NCBI GenBank assembly: GCA_002308155.1
Contig: DBVQ01000079.1
Span: 1 to 18,021 of the forward strand
Length of the DNA stretch: 18,021 nucleotides
Direction: 5' to 3'
Source: Christensenella sp. UBA1260
GTDB taxonomy: Bacteria > Bacillota > Clostridia > Christensenellales > CAG-917
The translations under genes and the position numbers were made by a program. The notes below the pieces were generated by a model. It was not told the origin of the DNA, searched no databases, and was given only the letters and a program-made list of their open reading frames with translations. Shown piece by piece: positions 1 through 7,166 of the stretch; position 1 is the first letter of the stretch; each line of letters opens with the position of its first letter.

Positions 1-24
1 TCTCCCGCTTTTGCGTAGGTAAAT

Positions 25-149
25 AAAAGCCGCACAGTTTGGCAAACAACTGCGTCAGGTTTGCGGGTGCTCGCCACCATGTACATTTTTGTACATTGGG
101 TGGCTCGCGTGCGCACCTTCCTTGTTCTTCATCCAACCTGAGCAGTTTT
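25..149 (+). repeat. Palindromic intergenic repeat, copy A (full)
   Basis: Full ~125 bp element. The left end is AAAAGCCGCACAGTTTGG and the right end is CCAACCTGAGCAGTTTT, which are imperfect inverted repeats of each other. The centre is a hairpin: CCACC-ATGTAC, a short loop, then GTACAT-TGGGTGG. TA is present at both outer edges (24-25 and 149-150), as expected for insertion at a TA dinucleotide. Related copies are at 218, 1649, 3115, 3240, 11489, 11671 and 15529. Confidence 0.85.
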
Positions 150-217
150 AATCGATATAATGTATCTGCGGCATACGAAAACAAAAACAATAAAAAACAA
201 TGAATTGAACAATATTC

Positions 218-343
218 AAAACCGAGCAAATCGGATGAGATGCGCGAAAAGGTGCTTTGGGCGAAAGCCAAGTGTACTTGTTGTACACGGTGCTTGAGAA
301 CAAAGTGCGCTGACAAAGCAGGTCGCCAATGTGCACGGTTTTT
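218..343 (-). repeat. Palindromic intergenic repeat, copy B (full, inverted)
   Basis: Inverted copy running from AAAACCGAGCAAATCGG to CCAATGTGCACGGTTTTT. The central hairpin is GTGTAC-loop-GTACAC (one pair changed compensatorily from copy A's ATGTAC/GTACAT). Its reverse complement matches copies H and I closely in the left arm (for example GGCGACCTGC and TGTCAGCGCACTTTG). It ends one base before the serS ribosome-binding site. Confidence 0.85.
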
Positions 344-354
344 GAGGAGAAATT

Positions 355-1650
355 ATGTTAGACATTAACAGAATCAGAGCAAACGCACAAGAGGTCGTTG
401 ACGCTCTTGCAAAGAAAGGCTACAAAGCGGACTTCACGCAAGTTATTGCGTGGGATGACGAGCGCAAGGCCACAATCACAGCCGTAGAGCAATTGAAGGC
501 GCAAAAGAACAAGGTGTCCGCGCAGATTCCTATGCTCAAAAAGGCAGGGCAGGACGTGCAACCGATTTTTGACGAGATGAAGAAGATCGGCGAAGACATC
601 GCAAAAAGCGATGCGCGCATCGCGGAACTTGTTGAAAATATTCAAAACGCACTTGCAGGCATCCCAAATATCCCAGACGACGACCTTCTTCCGGGCGAGA
701 AAGAAAACAATCAAGTTGTCAAAATCGTGGGCGAGCAACCAAAGTTTGATTTCCCGCTCAAAAACCATGTTGACATCTGCACGGATCTCGGGCTCATTGA
801 CTACGAGCGCGGCGTAAAGCTCTCGGGCAACGGCTTCTGGATTTACAGAGGCATCGGCGCAAGACTTGAGTGGGCACTCCTCAACTATTTTGTTGAGGAA
901 CACTTGAAAGACGGCTATGAGTTTATTCTTCCGCCATATCAACTCGGCTACAACTGCGGTTTTGGCGCAGGACAGTTCCCGAAGTTCAGCGACGAAGTCT
1001 ATTGGCTTGATTGCGACGAGGACAGAAAGCGCAACCGCTTTTTGCTCCCAACCGCAGAGACCGCACTCGTCAATATGTACGCGGGCGAAATCATTGACGA
1101 AGCAAAACTTCCAATGAAGTTCTTTGCCTATTCTCCATGCTTCAGAAAGGAAGCGGGCTCGGCAAGAGCAGAGGAGAGAGGCATGATAAGAGGACACCAA
1201 TTCAACAAGATTGAAATGGTGCAATATGCGCATCCCGAACACAGCAAGGAAGCATTTGAAGAACTCGTTGACAAGGCGGCGCGTCTCGTTAAAGGGCTCG
1301 GACTTCATTTCAGAGTCAGCAAACTTGCGGCAGGCGACTGTTCCGCGTCTATGGCAAGAACGTATGACGTTGAGCTTTGGATTCCGTCCATGGGCATCTA
1401 CAAAGAGTGCTCGTCTGTGTCCAATGCAAACGACTATCAGGCAAGAAGAAACAACACTCGCTACAGAGATTCAAAGACGGGCAAGCCGCAATATGTGCAT
1501 ACGCTCAACGGCTCCGGACTTGCGACATCGCGTCTTATCCCAGCAATCGTCGAGCAATATCAAAACGCCGACGGCAGCGTGACGATACCTGAAGTCTTGC
1601 GCAAGTTTATGGGTGGCGCGACACTCATCACGAAAGACGGTTTAAAATAA
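355..1650 (+). CDS. serS: Seryl-tRNA synthetase
   Basis: Class II aminoacyl-tRNA synthetase that charges tRNA-Ser with serine in the cytosol. The 431-residue length is normal for bacterial SerRS. Residues about 1-110 form the N-terminal tRNA-binding domain with a charged helical hairpin (coiled-coil arm), starting MLDINRIR as is typical. The catalytic domain shows TAETALV, motif 2 FRKEAGSARAEERGMIRGHQF (Arg264, Glu266) and motif 3 NGSGLATSR (Arg393). Most bacterial SerRS have GLAVGRT in motif 3, so the TS pair is a small variation, but the ATP-binding Arg is kept. ATG at 355 is preceded by GAGGAGA at 344-350. The stop codon TAA (1648-1650) touches the next repeat. It appears to be a single-gene unit with no visible T-box leader. 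Confidence 0.97.
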   Translation: MLDINRIRANAQEVVDALAKKGYKADFTQVIAWDDERKATITAVEQLKAQKNKVSAQIPMLKKAGQDVQPIFDEMKKIGEDIAKSDARIAELVENIQNALAGIPNIPDDDLLPGEKENNQVVKIVGEQPKFDFPLKNHVDICTDLGLIDYERGVKLSGNGFWIYRGIGARLEWALLNYFVEEHLKDGYEFILPPYQLGYNCGFGAGQFPKFSDEVYWLDCDEDRKRNRFLLPTAETALVNMYAGEIIDEAKLPMKFFAYSPCFRKEAGSARAEERGMIRGHQFNKIEMVQYAHPEHSKEAFEELVDKAARLVKGLGLHFRVSKLAAGDCSASMARTYDVELWIPSMGIYKECSSVSNANDYQARRNNTRYRDSKTGKPQYVHTLNGSGLATSRLIPAIVEQYQNADGSVTIPEVLRKFMGGATLITKDGLK

Positions 1651-1712
1651 AAACCGCACGAGCGCGCGACTGACTTTGTCAGATTTACGCGCACTCGGCG
1701 TCATGTACGCCT
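1649..1712 (+). repeat. Palindromic intergenic repeat, copy C (truncated left half)
   Basis: The left half of the element begins at the serS stop codon (TAA then AAACCGCACG). It continues with TGACTTTGTCAGATTT and GTCATGTACGCCT, matching copy G (11489) most closely. The right arm is missing and the match ends near 1712. The rest of the gap to 1806 is AT-rich leader with no other feature I recognise. Confidence 0.7.
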
Positions 1713-1806
1713 AAGTCACGAAATACGGATTAAAGTAAGAAAAAACACTTTAAAACGGCAAAACAAACACTTAAACTCTCGTTTTTGTGAAAAAGGGGAA
1801 TAAATC

Positions 1807-3138
1807 ATGAGAGAAGAACTCAAAAAATACGGCGATGAAGCATACGAAATCGTAAAGCACGCCGCAAATGAAATCGGTCCTCGTCTTCCGGGAAGCGAAG
1901 GCGAAAAGAAGCTTCACGACTATATGGCGTCAAGACTTGACGAAATCGGTGTCAAGCCTGTGACTGAAAAGTTTGTGTTTGCACCGCACGCGTCTATCGG
2001 CGGACTTCCTTATGCAGGCTGGGGCGGAATTATCGGCGCACTTGCGCTCGTCATAATGAGCATAGTCTCAACAATTACACCGTTTGGCGGACTTGCACTC
2101 AGCTTTTTGACATTAGTCTATATGGCAGGGCTTTGGACATGGCTCATTGTCAGCGTGTTCAAATATCACACATGCTTTGACTGGTGCTTCAAACATGCGG
2201 TCTCGCACAACACTTATGGAGAACTTTTGCCAAAGGACGGAAGGTATGACTATACGATTTTCCTTTCAGGGCACACCGACACAAGCTGGACGCTCAAACT
2301 CAGTGCGTCGCAGGGCAAAGCGGGATTTGTCAGCGTTGTCGTGCGTCTCGCACTTGGGGCTGTATCGGTTGGCATAGTCACCGTGCTTGCATTTGTCAAC
2401 TTCATCATCCTCTGTGTTTATGACGGCGCAATGAACGATGCAAACATAAACGTGCTCCAAGACACCGCGATGGCAGCCAACGTGATGTTTTATATCAACA
2501 TATTCACATCTCCTCTTTGGATTGTCGGCTCCTTCCTTCTCACGATGTACAACGAGAAGACAGAGGCAATTGCATCTCCCGGCGCAATGGACAATGCCAC
2601 AGGCATTGCAATCTCCTACGAAGTGCTCAAATTCTATCGTGACAACCCAAGCAAAATGCCTGCACGTTGCCGTATTGTTGATATGAACTGCGGCGCAGAG
2701 GAGTCGGGGCTTCGCGGTTCGCTCGCGTTTGTGAGAAGACACAAGGACGACGGCATGCTTGACCACGCCTATCACATAAACGTGGACTCCATTGCTGACA
2801 AGGACTTCTTTGAAGTCATCAACGGCGATGCTTGGCTCTGCCCACACTTTGACAAGGACCTTGAAAACATGTTTATGGACGCAATGAAAGAGGCGGGCAT
2901 TGAAAAGCCGGGCAAGATGAACAATCCTGTCGGCGGATGCGACTCAACGCCTTTCCAAAAGAACGGCGTCAAATCCATAACCTTCGCGGCACAAAACCCG
3001 ACAATGACAGACTATTATCACACTTACAACGACATCCCTGAAAGGTTTGAACCTGAAACGGTCGGTTTGGGACTTGACGTGGTGTTGCGTGTCATAGACA
3101 AAATTGCCGAGAGGGAAACCGCACAGCTTGGCGAATAG
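1807..3138 (+). CDS. Membrane-anchored M28-family metallopeptidase
   Basis: Probable zinc aminopeptidase/carboxypeptidase of family M28, 443 residues. The two-zinc site can be read directly: His156 and Asp158 (SGHTDTS), Asp262 (GAMDNATG), Glu298-Glu299 (CGAEESGLRGS), Asp327 (NVDS) and His405 (YYHTYND). The fold is interrupted by hydrophobic segments, at about residues 72-120 and 172-245, that look like two pairs of membrane helices. They lie between the N-terminal strand region and the His-x-Asp motif, and between that motif and the Asp262 motif. There is no signal peptide. Start ATG 1807 has AAGGGG at 1793-1798. The last seven residues (ETAQLGE) and the stop codon are encoded by the left end of repeat copy D, so the native C-terminus has probably been replaced. 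Substrate unknown. Confidence 0.88.
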   Translation: MREELKKYGDEAYEIVKHAANEIGPRLPGSEGEKKLHDYMASRLDEIGVKPVTEKFVFAPHASIGGLPYAGWGGIIGALALVIMSIVSTITPFGGLALSFLTLVYMAGLWTWLIVSVFKYHTCFDWCFKHAVSHNTYGELLPKDGRYDYTIFLSGHTDTSWTLKLSASQGKAGFVSVVVRLALGAVSVGIVTVLAFVNFIILCVYDGAMNDANINVLQDTAMAANVMFYINIFTSPLWIVGSFLLTMYNEKTEAIASPGAMDNATGIAISYEVLKFYRDNPSKMPARCRIVDMNCGAEESGLRGSLAFVRRHKDDGMLDHAYHINVDSIADKDFFEVINGDAWLCPHFDKDLENMFMDAMKEAGIEKPGKMNNPVGGCDSTPFQKNGVKSITFAAQNPTMTDYYHTYNDIPERFEPETVGLGLDVVLRVIDKIAERETAQLGE

Positions 3139-3238
3139 CTTCGTCAGCCTTGCGGGTGCTCGCCACCGTGTACGCCTTTGTACACTGGGTGGTTCGCGTG
3201 CGCGCCTTCCTTGCTCTTCATCCAACCTGAGCGGTTTC
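3115..3238 (+). repeat. Palindromic intergenic repeat, copy D (full)
   Basis: Full element whose left end GAAACCGCACAGCTTGG lies inside the 3' end of the peptidase gene. The right end is CCAACCTGAGCGGTTTC. The centre is CCACC-GTGTAC-loop-GTACAC-TGGGTGG, fully paired. It is nearly identical to copy A along its length, but with GTGTAC/GTACAC in place of ATGTAC/GTACAT. The end bases G and C also pair (GAAACC / GGTTTC). Confidence 0.88.
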
Positions 3239-3239
3239 C

Positions 3240-3282
3240 AAACCGCACAGCTTGGCGACATGCGCGCACCTTACTTATGTAC
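3240..3282 (+). repeat. Palindromic intergenic repeat, copy E (truncated)
   Basis: Starts one base after copy D with AAACCGCACAGCTTGGCGA, continues through ATGCGCGCACCTTACTT and ends at ATGTAC. This is a second, truncated element in tandem. The central hairpin loop and the right arm are missing. The acetyltransferase gene starts 25 bases further on. Confidence 0.65.
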
Positions 3283-3307
3283 AAAATCATTCAATATATT
3301 TGGCAAA

Positions 3308-4552
3308 ATGAATTATAGTGTAGGCAAAAAACTTGCTCATCTTGTAAACGGTTTGAAGTTTAAGGTTGATGAAATAGAGGAGATAAGAAAACTCTATTCC
3401 GGCGAACCATTCAACCCAAATGATGAGGGAATAAAAAAACTCATTGAGACTTCTCGTACGCTCTGCGAGAAATTTTCTTCTTTGGGCGCAAAGAGGCACA
3501 GGACGAGATTTGGCTATCATATTGACCAAATAAAGAGAATTTTTGTTCTACGCAAACTTTTTTGTGGCAGATTTATGCTTGCAGACGTGCGCTCTGGCAT
3601 TGACCTCATTGTTGGGCTGGTTGATGCACCATCGCTCACTTTTTTCAACTATGACGTGCATTTTGGCGCAGCACTTGTGACTATGGGCAGAGGTGTGGAG
3701 ATTGCACCAAAGGTGAAAATCGGTGACCAAGAGAGCATTTTGTCTTATGCCGCGACGGGACTTCCGCGCACGAATATTGGCAAGGACGCTTGGCTCGGAC
3801 TCGGCGTAGAAGTGAAGTCGGGCACAAATATAGGCGACGAATGTGTCATCGGCGCAGGTGCCGTTGTCGATTCGGATATTCCGTCACATATGCTTGCCGT
3901 TGGCAGGCCTGCGGCCGTCAAACGCGAGATCAATCGCCACGAGAAAGAGTCGCGCTATGGCAAGGGTTCGCCGTTTTCTGCTGAAGAGGAGTCAAAACTT
4001 CTTGAAGCGGTGAGAAAATGGAGCAAAATGTCGGAAATCAAGTTTCATTGCATTCTTTCAGGGTGGCAATTCAATCTGCTCGATGCAAAACTCATGGCGC
4101 TCTACAACGCCACACATGCGATCTCTGAATCTTTGAACGATGCAAACGTCACGGAAGAGCAAAAAGAAGAAGGCAAGGATCTGCTCTTCCCGTTAAAGGG
4201 TGAAAACTTTAAGATGGGAAGCGGTGTGCACGTCGATATGCTTGGCACGGCAAAAATCGGCGACAATGTGACGATTGGAGATAGGGCGATTTTTGGTGGA
4301 AACATAATAATTGGTGACAATGTTGAAATCGGTGACGACGCAAGTTTGTTTGCTTCAGGACATCCGATATATAGCAAGCGCAGGAAGATGATTTTTTCTT
4401 GGCGACATGGCGTTGTTCAAATAGGGCAAAATGACCTAATAATCGTCGAATCGGGAGTTAAAATAGGCAAAAATGCGATTATAACTCCGGGTTCTGTTGT
4501 CACTATGGATGTGCCTGACGGCGCAATATATGTAAAGAACAAGATAGTTTGA
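3308..4552 (+). CDS. Tandem left-handed beta-helix (hexapeptide) O-acetyltransferase-like protein
   Basis: A 414-residue protein with two maltose/galactoside-acetyltransferase-like modules in a row; single-module enzymes are about 185-210 residues. Module 1 (about 1-235) has a helical Mac-like start (KLYSGEPFNPND) then hexapeptide repeats ending GAGAVVDSDIPSHMLAVGRPA. Module 2 (about 245-414) repeats the layout (GTAKIGDNVTIGDRAIFGG, ITPGSVVTMDVPDG). In this family a His in a T-x-HP motif is catalytic. Module 2 keeps it (SGHP, His352), but module 1 has Gly151 in ATGLP. I infer one active and one degenerate site; acceptor unknown, probably a sugar with acetyl-CoA as donor. ATG 3308 is the first in-frame ATG past the upstream repeats but has no clear Shine-Dalgarno, so the start is uncertain. 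It converges on the histidine kinase gene. Confidence 0.8.
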   Translation: MNYSVGKKLAHLVNGLKFKVDEIEEIRKLYSGEPFNPNDEGIKKLIETSRTLCEKFSSLGAKRHRTRFGYHIDQIKRIFVLRKLFCGRFMLADVRSGIDLIVGLVDAPSLTFFNYDVHFGAALVTMGRGVEIAPKVKIGDQESILSYAATGLPRTNIGKDAWLGLGVEVKSGTNIGDECVIGAGAVVDSDIPSHMLAVGRPAAVKREINRHEKESRYGKGSPFSAEEESKLLEAVRKWSKMSEIKFHCILSGWQFNLLDAKLMALYNATHAISESLNDANVTEEQKEEGKDLLFPLKGENFKMGSGVHVDMLGTAKIGDNVTIGDRAIFGGNIIIGDNVEIGDDASLFASGHPIYSKRRKMIFSWRHGVVQIGQNDLIIVESGVKIGKNAIITPGSVVTMDVPDGAIYVKNKIV

Positions 4553-4568
4553 TTGGCTGTTGTTAAAC

Positions 4569-4602
4569 AAAAAGCGCACTCGCAGAGTGCGCTTTGTTTT
4601 TG
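4569..4602. terminator. Bidirectional intrinsic terminator between convergent genes
   Basis: Perfect 11-bp stem AAAGCGCACTC / GAGTGCGCTTT with loop GCA (4571-4595), followed by GTTTTT on the plus strand and preceded by AAACAA, which gives a T-rich tail on the minus strand. It lies 17 bases after the acetyltransferase stop and 34 bases beyond the histidine kinase stop, so it can serve both. Confidence 0.88.
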
Positions 4603-4635
4603 CAGATTTGTAGTAAATGTATTATTGCTTGACCA

Positions 4636-6309
4636 TTATATACTGTTGTCCACGCTTGCAAGCGGAATAAGTATGTCAAACTGTGTGACAAAACCACTAC
4701 GTGGTTTTTCTGCCAGCGAGATTGTGCCGCCCATAGCTGTGACAATCTTTTGGCATACGGCAAGTCCCAAGCCCGAGCCCTGATTGTTGCGCGACTTTTC
4801 GCCGACGACAAACGGCTCAAAGATATCCTCTCTTGCCTCTTTCGGGATGCCGTTGCCGTTGTCGGCAAACTCAATCTTGACGTATTCCTCATCCTTTTTG
4901 ACTTCAACGAGCAGTGTTGAGCCGACGGGTGTATATTTGAAGAAGTTGGACACAACGTTGTCTATGACGCGAATCATCATAGGAGAGTCAATCTTTGCAA
5001 AGAGTTGCTCCTCTGTGATGTCGGTTTCAAGGTTGTATTTTCTTATGTTGAACTCGTCATAGATGGACGCAATATGCGAACGCACGAGCTCAGCAACGTC
5101 TGCGCTCTCCATATTGTAGGTGAAATCCGGGTGATCAAGTTTGGAAAACTCATAAAATGAGTTTATGAGCTCTCCCATGTTCTCGGATTTTGAAACAATC
5201 AAGTCAAGATATCTCTTCTTGTCCGCTTCGGCAATGACGTCATCACGTATGGCTTTTGAAAAGCCCTGTATGATAGTGATTGGGGTTTTGAGGTCGTGAG
5301 AGAGGCCTGCGAGCATACGCTGTCTGCGCTTTTCAAGCTCTTGCTTTTCCATTTCGGTGGCATTGAGTAGGCTGACCATCTCGTTGAAGCTTGCGGCAAG
5401 CTGTTCAAACTCGGTTGGACCGGAGTAGTTTATCGTTTCACGATAACCGTCCCTTGCGAACCTGCGCATAGCAATCGTGATTGCCGCAAGAGGCTGTTGC
5501 ACGTTGCGGTTGATATATTGGATGTAGATTGCCATAACCACGGCGTAGATTATTATGGCAATGCCAATCATTATGCCGATGATGTATTCAAACTTGAAGT
5601 CAACCTTGTCGTTTGTGTCCAAAAACACGACATAGCGGTTGGTGCCGTCGTTCATCTTGTAGGCGTACTTTGCAAAAACATAATACGGATGTTCGGATTC
5701 ATAGGACAAAATCTCGTATTCTTTTTGAGTGAAAGAGGTTTTGCCAAGCCCCAAGTCGCCGGAAATGGCGTTGTAGTTCTTGTCAAGGACAAGATAGGCA
5801 TTGTGCTCCTTGTCGCCCACAAAATAGTGCCTTGTTATGACATAGCTGTTGCCGTCATCGCTCGCGAGAGTCTTTGTGTCAATCGTATCTTTGGAGTCTG
5901 AAGCCTTGATGAGAGCAAGCTCATCCAATGTGTATTCATGCGATGTGCCCGTTGAGGAATAGACAAACGTGCCGTCCTCTTCAACGACTTCAAACCAGCC
6001 GTCCACACCAAATATGCTGACGGTTGGGATTTTGGAGTATTCTTCGCTTTTGAGATAGGCGGAAAAATCCGGAAGTTTTGCCGTTGACAAATCAACTTGT
6101 TGATATCTGCTCAGCCAGTTGAACAGCAAAAATATGAGGAGAATTGCAAGAAAGGTGATGAGAGTAAATGTGACATAGCTGCCAATCAACAATCCGAGGA
6201 AGCTCGGTTTGGCTTCAAGGCGCGTCAAACGTTTCAGCTGTTTTTTGTTCGGCTGTTTTTTTGACCCCTCGTCCTTTTTCAGCAAGTCAACAAACTCAGT
6301 TTTTTTCAT
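4636..6309 (-). CDS. Membrane sensor histidine kinase (two-component system)
   Basis: Senses an unknown extracellular signal and phosphorylates the response regulator encoded just upstream. The protein has 557 residues. A basic cytoplasmic N-terminus is followed by TM1 (about 37-66), an extracellular sensor region of about 175 residues, TM2 (about 242-262) and a HAMP-like linker ending near residue 315. The HisKA helix carries the phospho-acceptor His338 in GLSHDLKTP. The HATPase domain shows the N box (DNVVSNFFKYTP), DNGNGIP and GSGLGLAVCQ. All key kinase residues are present. The start ATG (6307-6309) lies 5 bases after the response-regulator stop, with AAGG overlapping that stop, so the two genes are a translationally linked operon. 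The sensor region does not match a domain I can name. Confidence 0.93.
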   Translation of the reverse strand: MKKTEFVDLLKKDEGSKKQPNKKQLKRLTRLEAKPSFLGLLIGSYVTFTLITFLAILLIFLLFNWLSRYQQVDLSTAKLPDFSAYLKSEEYSKIPTVSIFGVDGWFEVVEEDGTFVYSSTGTSHEYTLDELALIKASDSKDTIDTKTLASDDGNSYVITRHYFVGDKEHNAYLVLDKNYNAISGDLGLGKTSFTQKEYEILSYESEHPYYVFAKYAYKMNDGTNRYVVFLDTNDKVDFKFEYIIGIMIGIAIIIYAVVMAIYIQYINRNVQQPLAAITIAMRRFARDGYRETINYSGPTEFEQLAASFNEMVSLLNATEMEKQELEKRRQRMLAGLSHDLKTPITIIQGFSKAIRDDVIAEADKKRYLDLIVSKSENMGELINSFYEFSKLDHPDFTYNMESADVAELVRSHIASIYDEFNIRKYNLETDITEEQLFAKIDSPMMIRVIDNVVSNFFKYTPVGSTLLVEVKKDEEYVKIEFADNGNGIPKEAREDIFEPFVVGEKSRNNQGSGLGLAVCQKIVTAMGGTISLAEKPRSGFVTQFDILIPLASVDNSI

Positions 6310-6314
6310 AGACC

Positions 6315-7013
6315 TTATAGATTTTCAATCTTATAGCCCAAACCTCTCACGGTTTTGATATATTTTGGGTTTTTTGGGTCGTCCTCAATCTTGTCGCGCA
6401 AGTTGGAGATGTGCACCATCATGGTGTTGTCGTCGGAGGCGAGATATTCGCCGTTGACCTCCTCATAAATCTGCATCTTGGTGAAGACGCGCCCAGGGGA
6501 TTTCATGAGCATAATGAGGATTTTATATTCGGTTGCGGTGAGCTGAATCGGCTCGCCGTTTTTGTGCAAGGTGAGCAGGTGAGTGTCAAGCACAAGATCA
6601 CCAACGGTGATCTTGCCGTCGTCCTGCGCCGCGGTTGGAGAGGCAAGCGAATATGCGCGACGAAGGTTTGCGTTGATTCTCGCGATAAGCTCAAGCGGGT
6701 TGAAAGGTTTGACAAGATAGTCGTCCGCGCCCATATTGAGCCCCATAATCTTGTTGCTGTCAAGTTGTGCGGCGGAGAGGATGATAATCGGGATGGAGCT
6801 TGTCTCACGAATCTTCTTTGTGAGTTCATAGCCGTTCATCCTCGGCATCATGATGTCCACGAGCGCGAGGTCAACGTGAAGAGATTCAAACACGTCCACC
6901 GCCTCAACGCCGTCCCTTGCCCAAAGCACGGTAAAGCCCTCTTTTTCAAGATACAGCTTGATGAGTTTGACTATATCTTCATCGTCTTCCGCAAGTAAAA
7001 TCGTCTGTTGCAT
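6315..7013 (-). CDS. OmpR/PhoB-family response regulator
   Basis: DNA-binding partner of the adjacent histidine kinase, 232 residues. The receiver domain (about 1-118) has the acidic pocket Glu9-Asp10-Asp11, the phospho-acceptor Asp53 (LVDIMMP), the switch Ser80 and Lys102 (LVKPF). The C-terminal winged helix (about 135-232) has the OmpR signature LTATEYKILIMLMKSPGRVFTK and ends VRGLGYKIE. I chose ATG 7011-7013 because GAGG lies 6 bases upstream of it; a TTG four codons earlier is in frame but overlaps that ribosome-binding site. It is divergent from the IspE-like gene. Target genes cannot be told from the window. The acetyltransferase and kinase genes are convergent, so the system need not control its neighbours. 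Confidence 0.95.
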   Translation of the reverse strand: MQQTILLAEDDEDIVKLIKLYLEKEGFTVLWARDGVEAVDVFESLHVDLALVDIMMPRMNGYELTKKIRETSSIPIIILSAAQLDSNKIMGLNMGADDYLVKPFNPLELIARINANLRRAYSLASPTAAQDDGKITVGDLVLDTHLLTLHKNGEPIQLTATEYKILIMLMKSPGRVFTKMQIYEEVNGEYLASDDNTMMVHISNLRDKIEDDPKNPKYIKTVRGLGYKIENL

Positions 7014-7040
7014 AAAGCACCTCAAAAATAGATTATACCT

Positions 7041-7069
7041 ATTATATCACACAATGGCCTTATAAACAA
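7041..7069 (-). promoter_or_regulatory. Sigma-A-type promoter for the two-component operon
   Basis: On the minus strand, TTGTTT (7064-7069) and TATAAT (7041-7046) are separated by 17 bases. A second TATAAT lies slightly downstream at 7032-7037. The predicted start is about 15-20 bases before the ribosome-binding site of the response regulator. Confidence 0.6.
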
Positions 7070-7151
7070 CAGAAAGTTTTGGTTGCGACAAAAGAGAAAA
7101 ACAACAAAACTGAAATATAATTTCAAATAGTATTCCATTTTAAGTATTCCG

Positions 7152-7160
7152 TGCTATAAT
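7152..7160 (+). promoter_or_regulatory. Extended -10 promoter directly at the IspE-like start codon
   Basis: TG-C-TATAAT (extended -10) ends at 7160, only six bases before the ATG at 7167. Transcription starting 6-8 bases after the -10 would begin on or next to the start codon, giving a leaderless message. There is no Shine-Dalgarno in AATGCT. A -35 is poor (ATTCCA region, 7132-7138), which fits an extended -10 promoter. Confidence 0.6.
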
Positions 7161-7166
7161 AATGCT

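Larger units (their letters stand above)
1..354. other. Intergenic region upstream of serS with an inverted repeat pair
   Basis: I see no gene here. It holds two full copies of the window's palindromic repeat in opposite orientation (25-149 and 218-343), separated by an AT-rich spacer. The spacer has a TATAAT at 156-161, but I see no matching -35 at 16-18 bp, so it is only a weak promoter candidate for serS. The serS Shine-Dalgarno (GAGGAGA, 344-350) starts directly after the second repeat. I see no T-box specifier or antiterminator motif, although serS in Bacillota is often T-box regulated. Confidence 0.7.

Noticed and set aside
1..18. Possible 3' end of an upstream gene (frame 1 ending TAG at 16-18)
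   Set aside because: Only five codons are visible, so nothing supports it as coding.
148..336. Minus-strand open frame of 62 codons
   Set aside because: It lies almost wholly in repeat copy B and the AT-rich spacer, with no ribosome-binding site; palindromic repeats produce such frames.
25..343. T-box riboswitch upstream of serS
   Set aside because: The palindromes belong to the repeat family found elsewhere, and I see no T-box antiterminator consensus or specifier loop.
358..1308. Long minus-strand open frame antisense to serS (316 codons)
   Set aside because: The serS frame has all synthetase motifs; the antisense frame has Cys/Arg/Leu-rich composition typical of a shadow and no ribosome-binding site.
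3104..3307. N-terminal extension of the acetyltransferase frame beginning in the peptidase gene
   Set aside because: The extra 68 codons are read from repeats D and E and are unlike any acetyltransferase N-terminus; the family-like sequence starts near 3308.
4636..7013. Two-component system as the regulator of the sulfosugar operon
   Set aside because: It is separated from that operon by the IspE-like gene, the small membrane-protein gene and several terminators, and nothing in the sequence links them.
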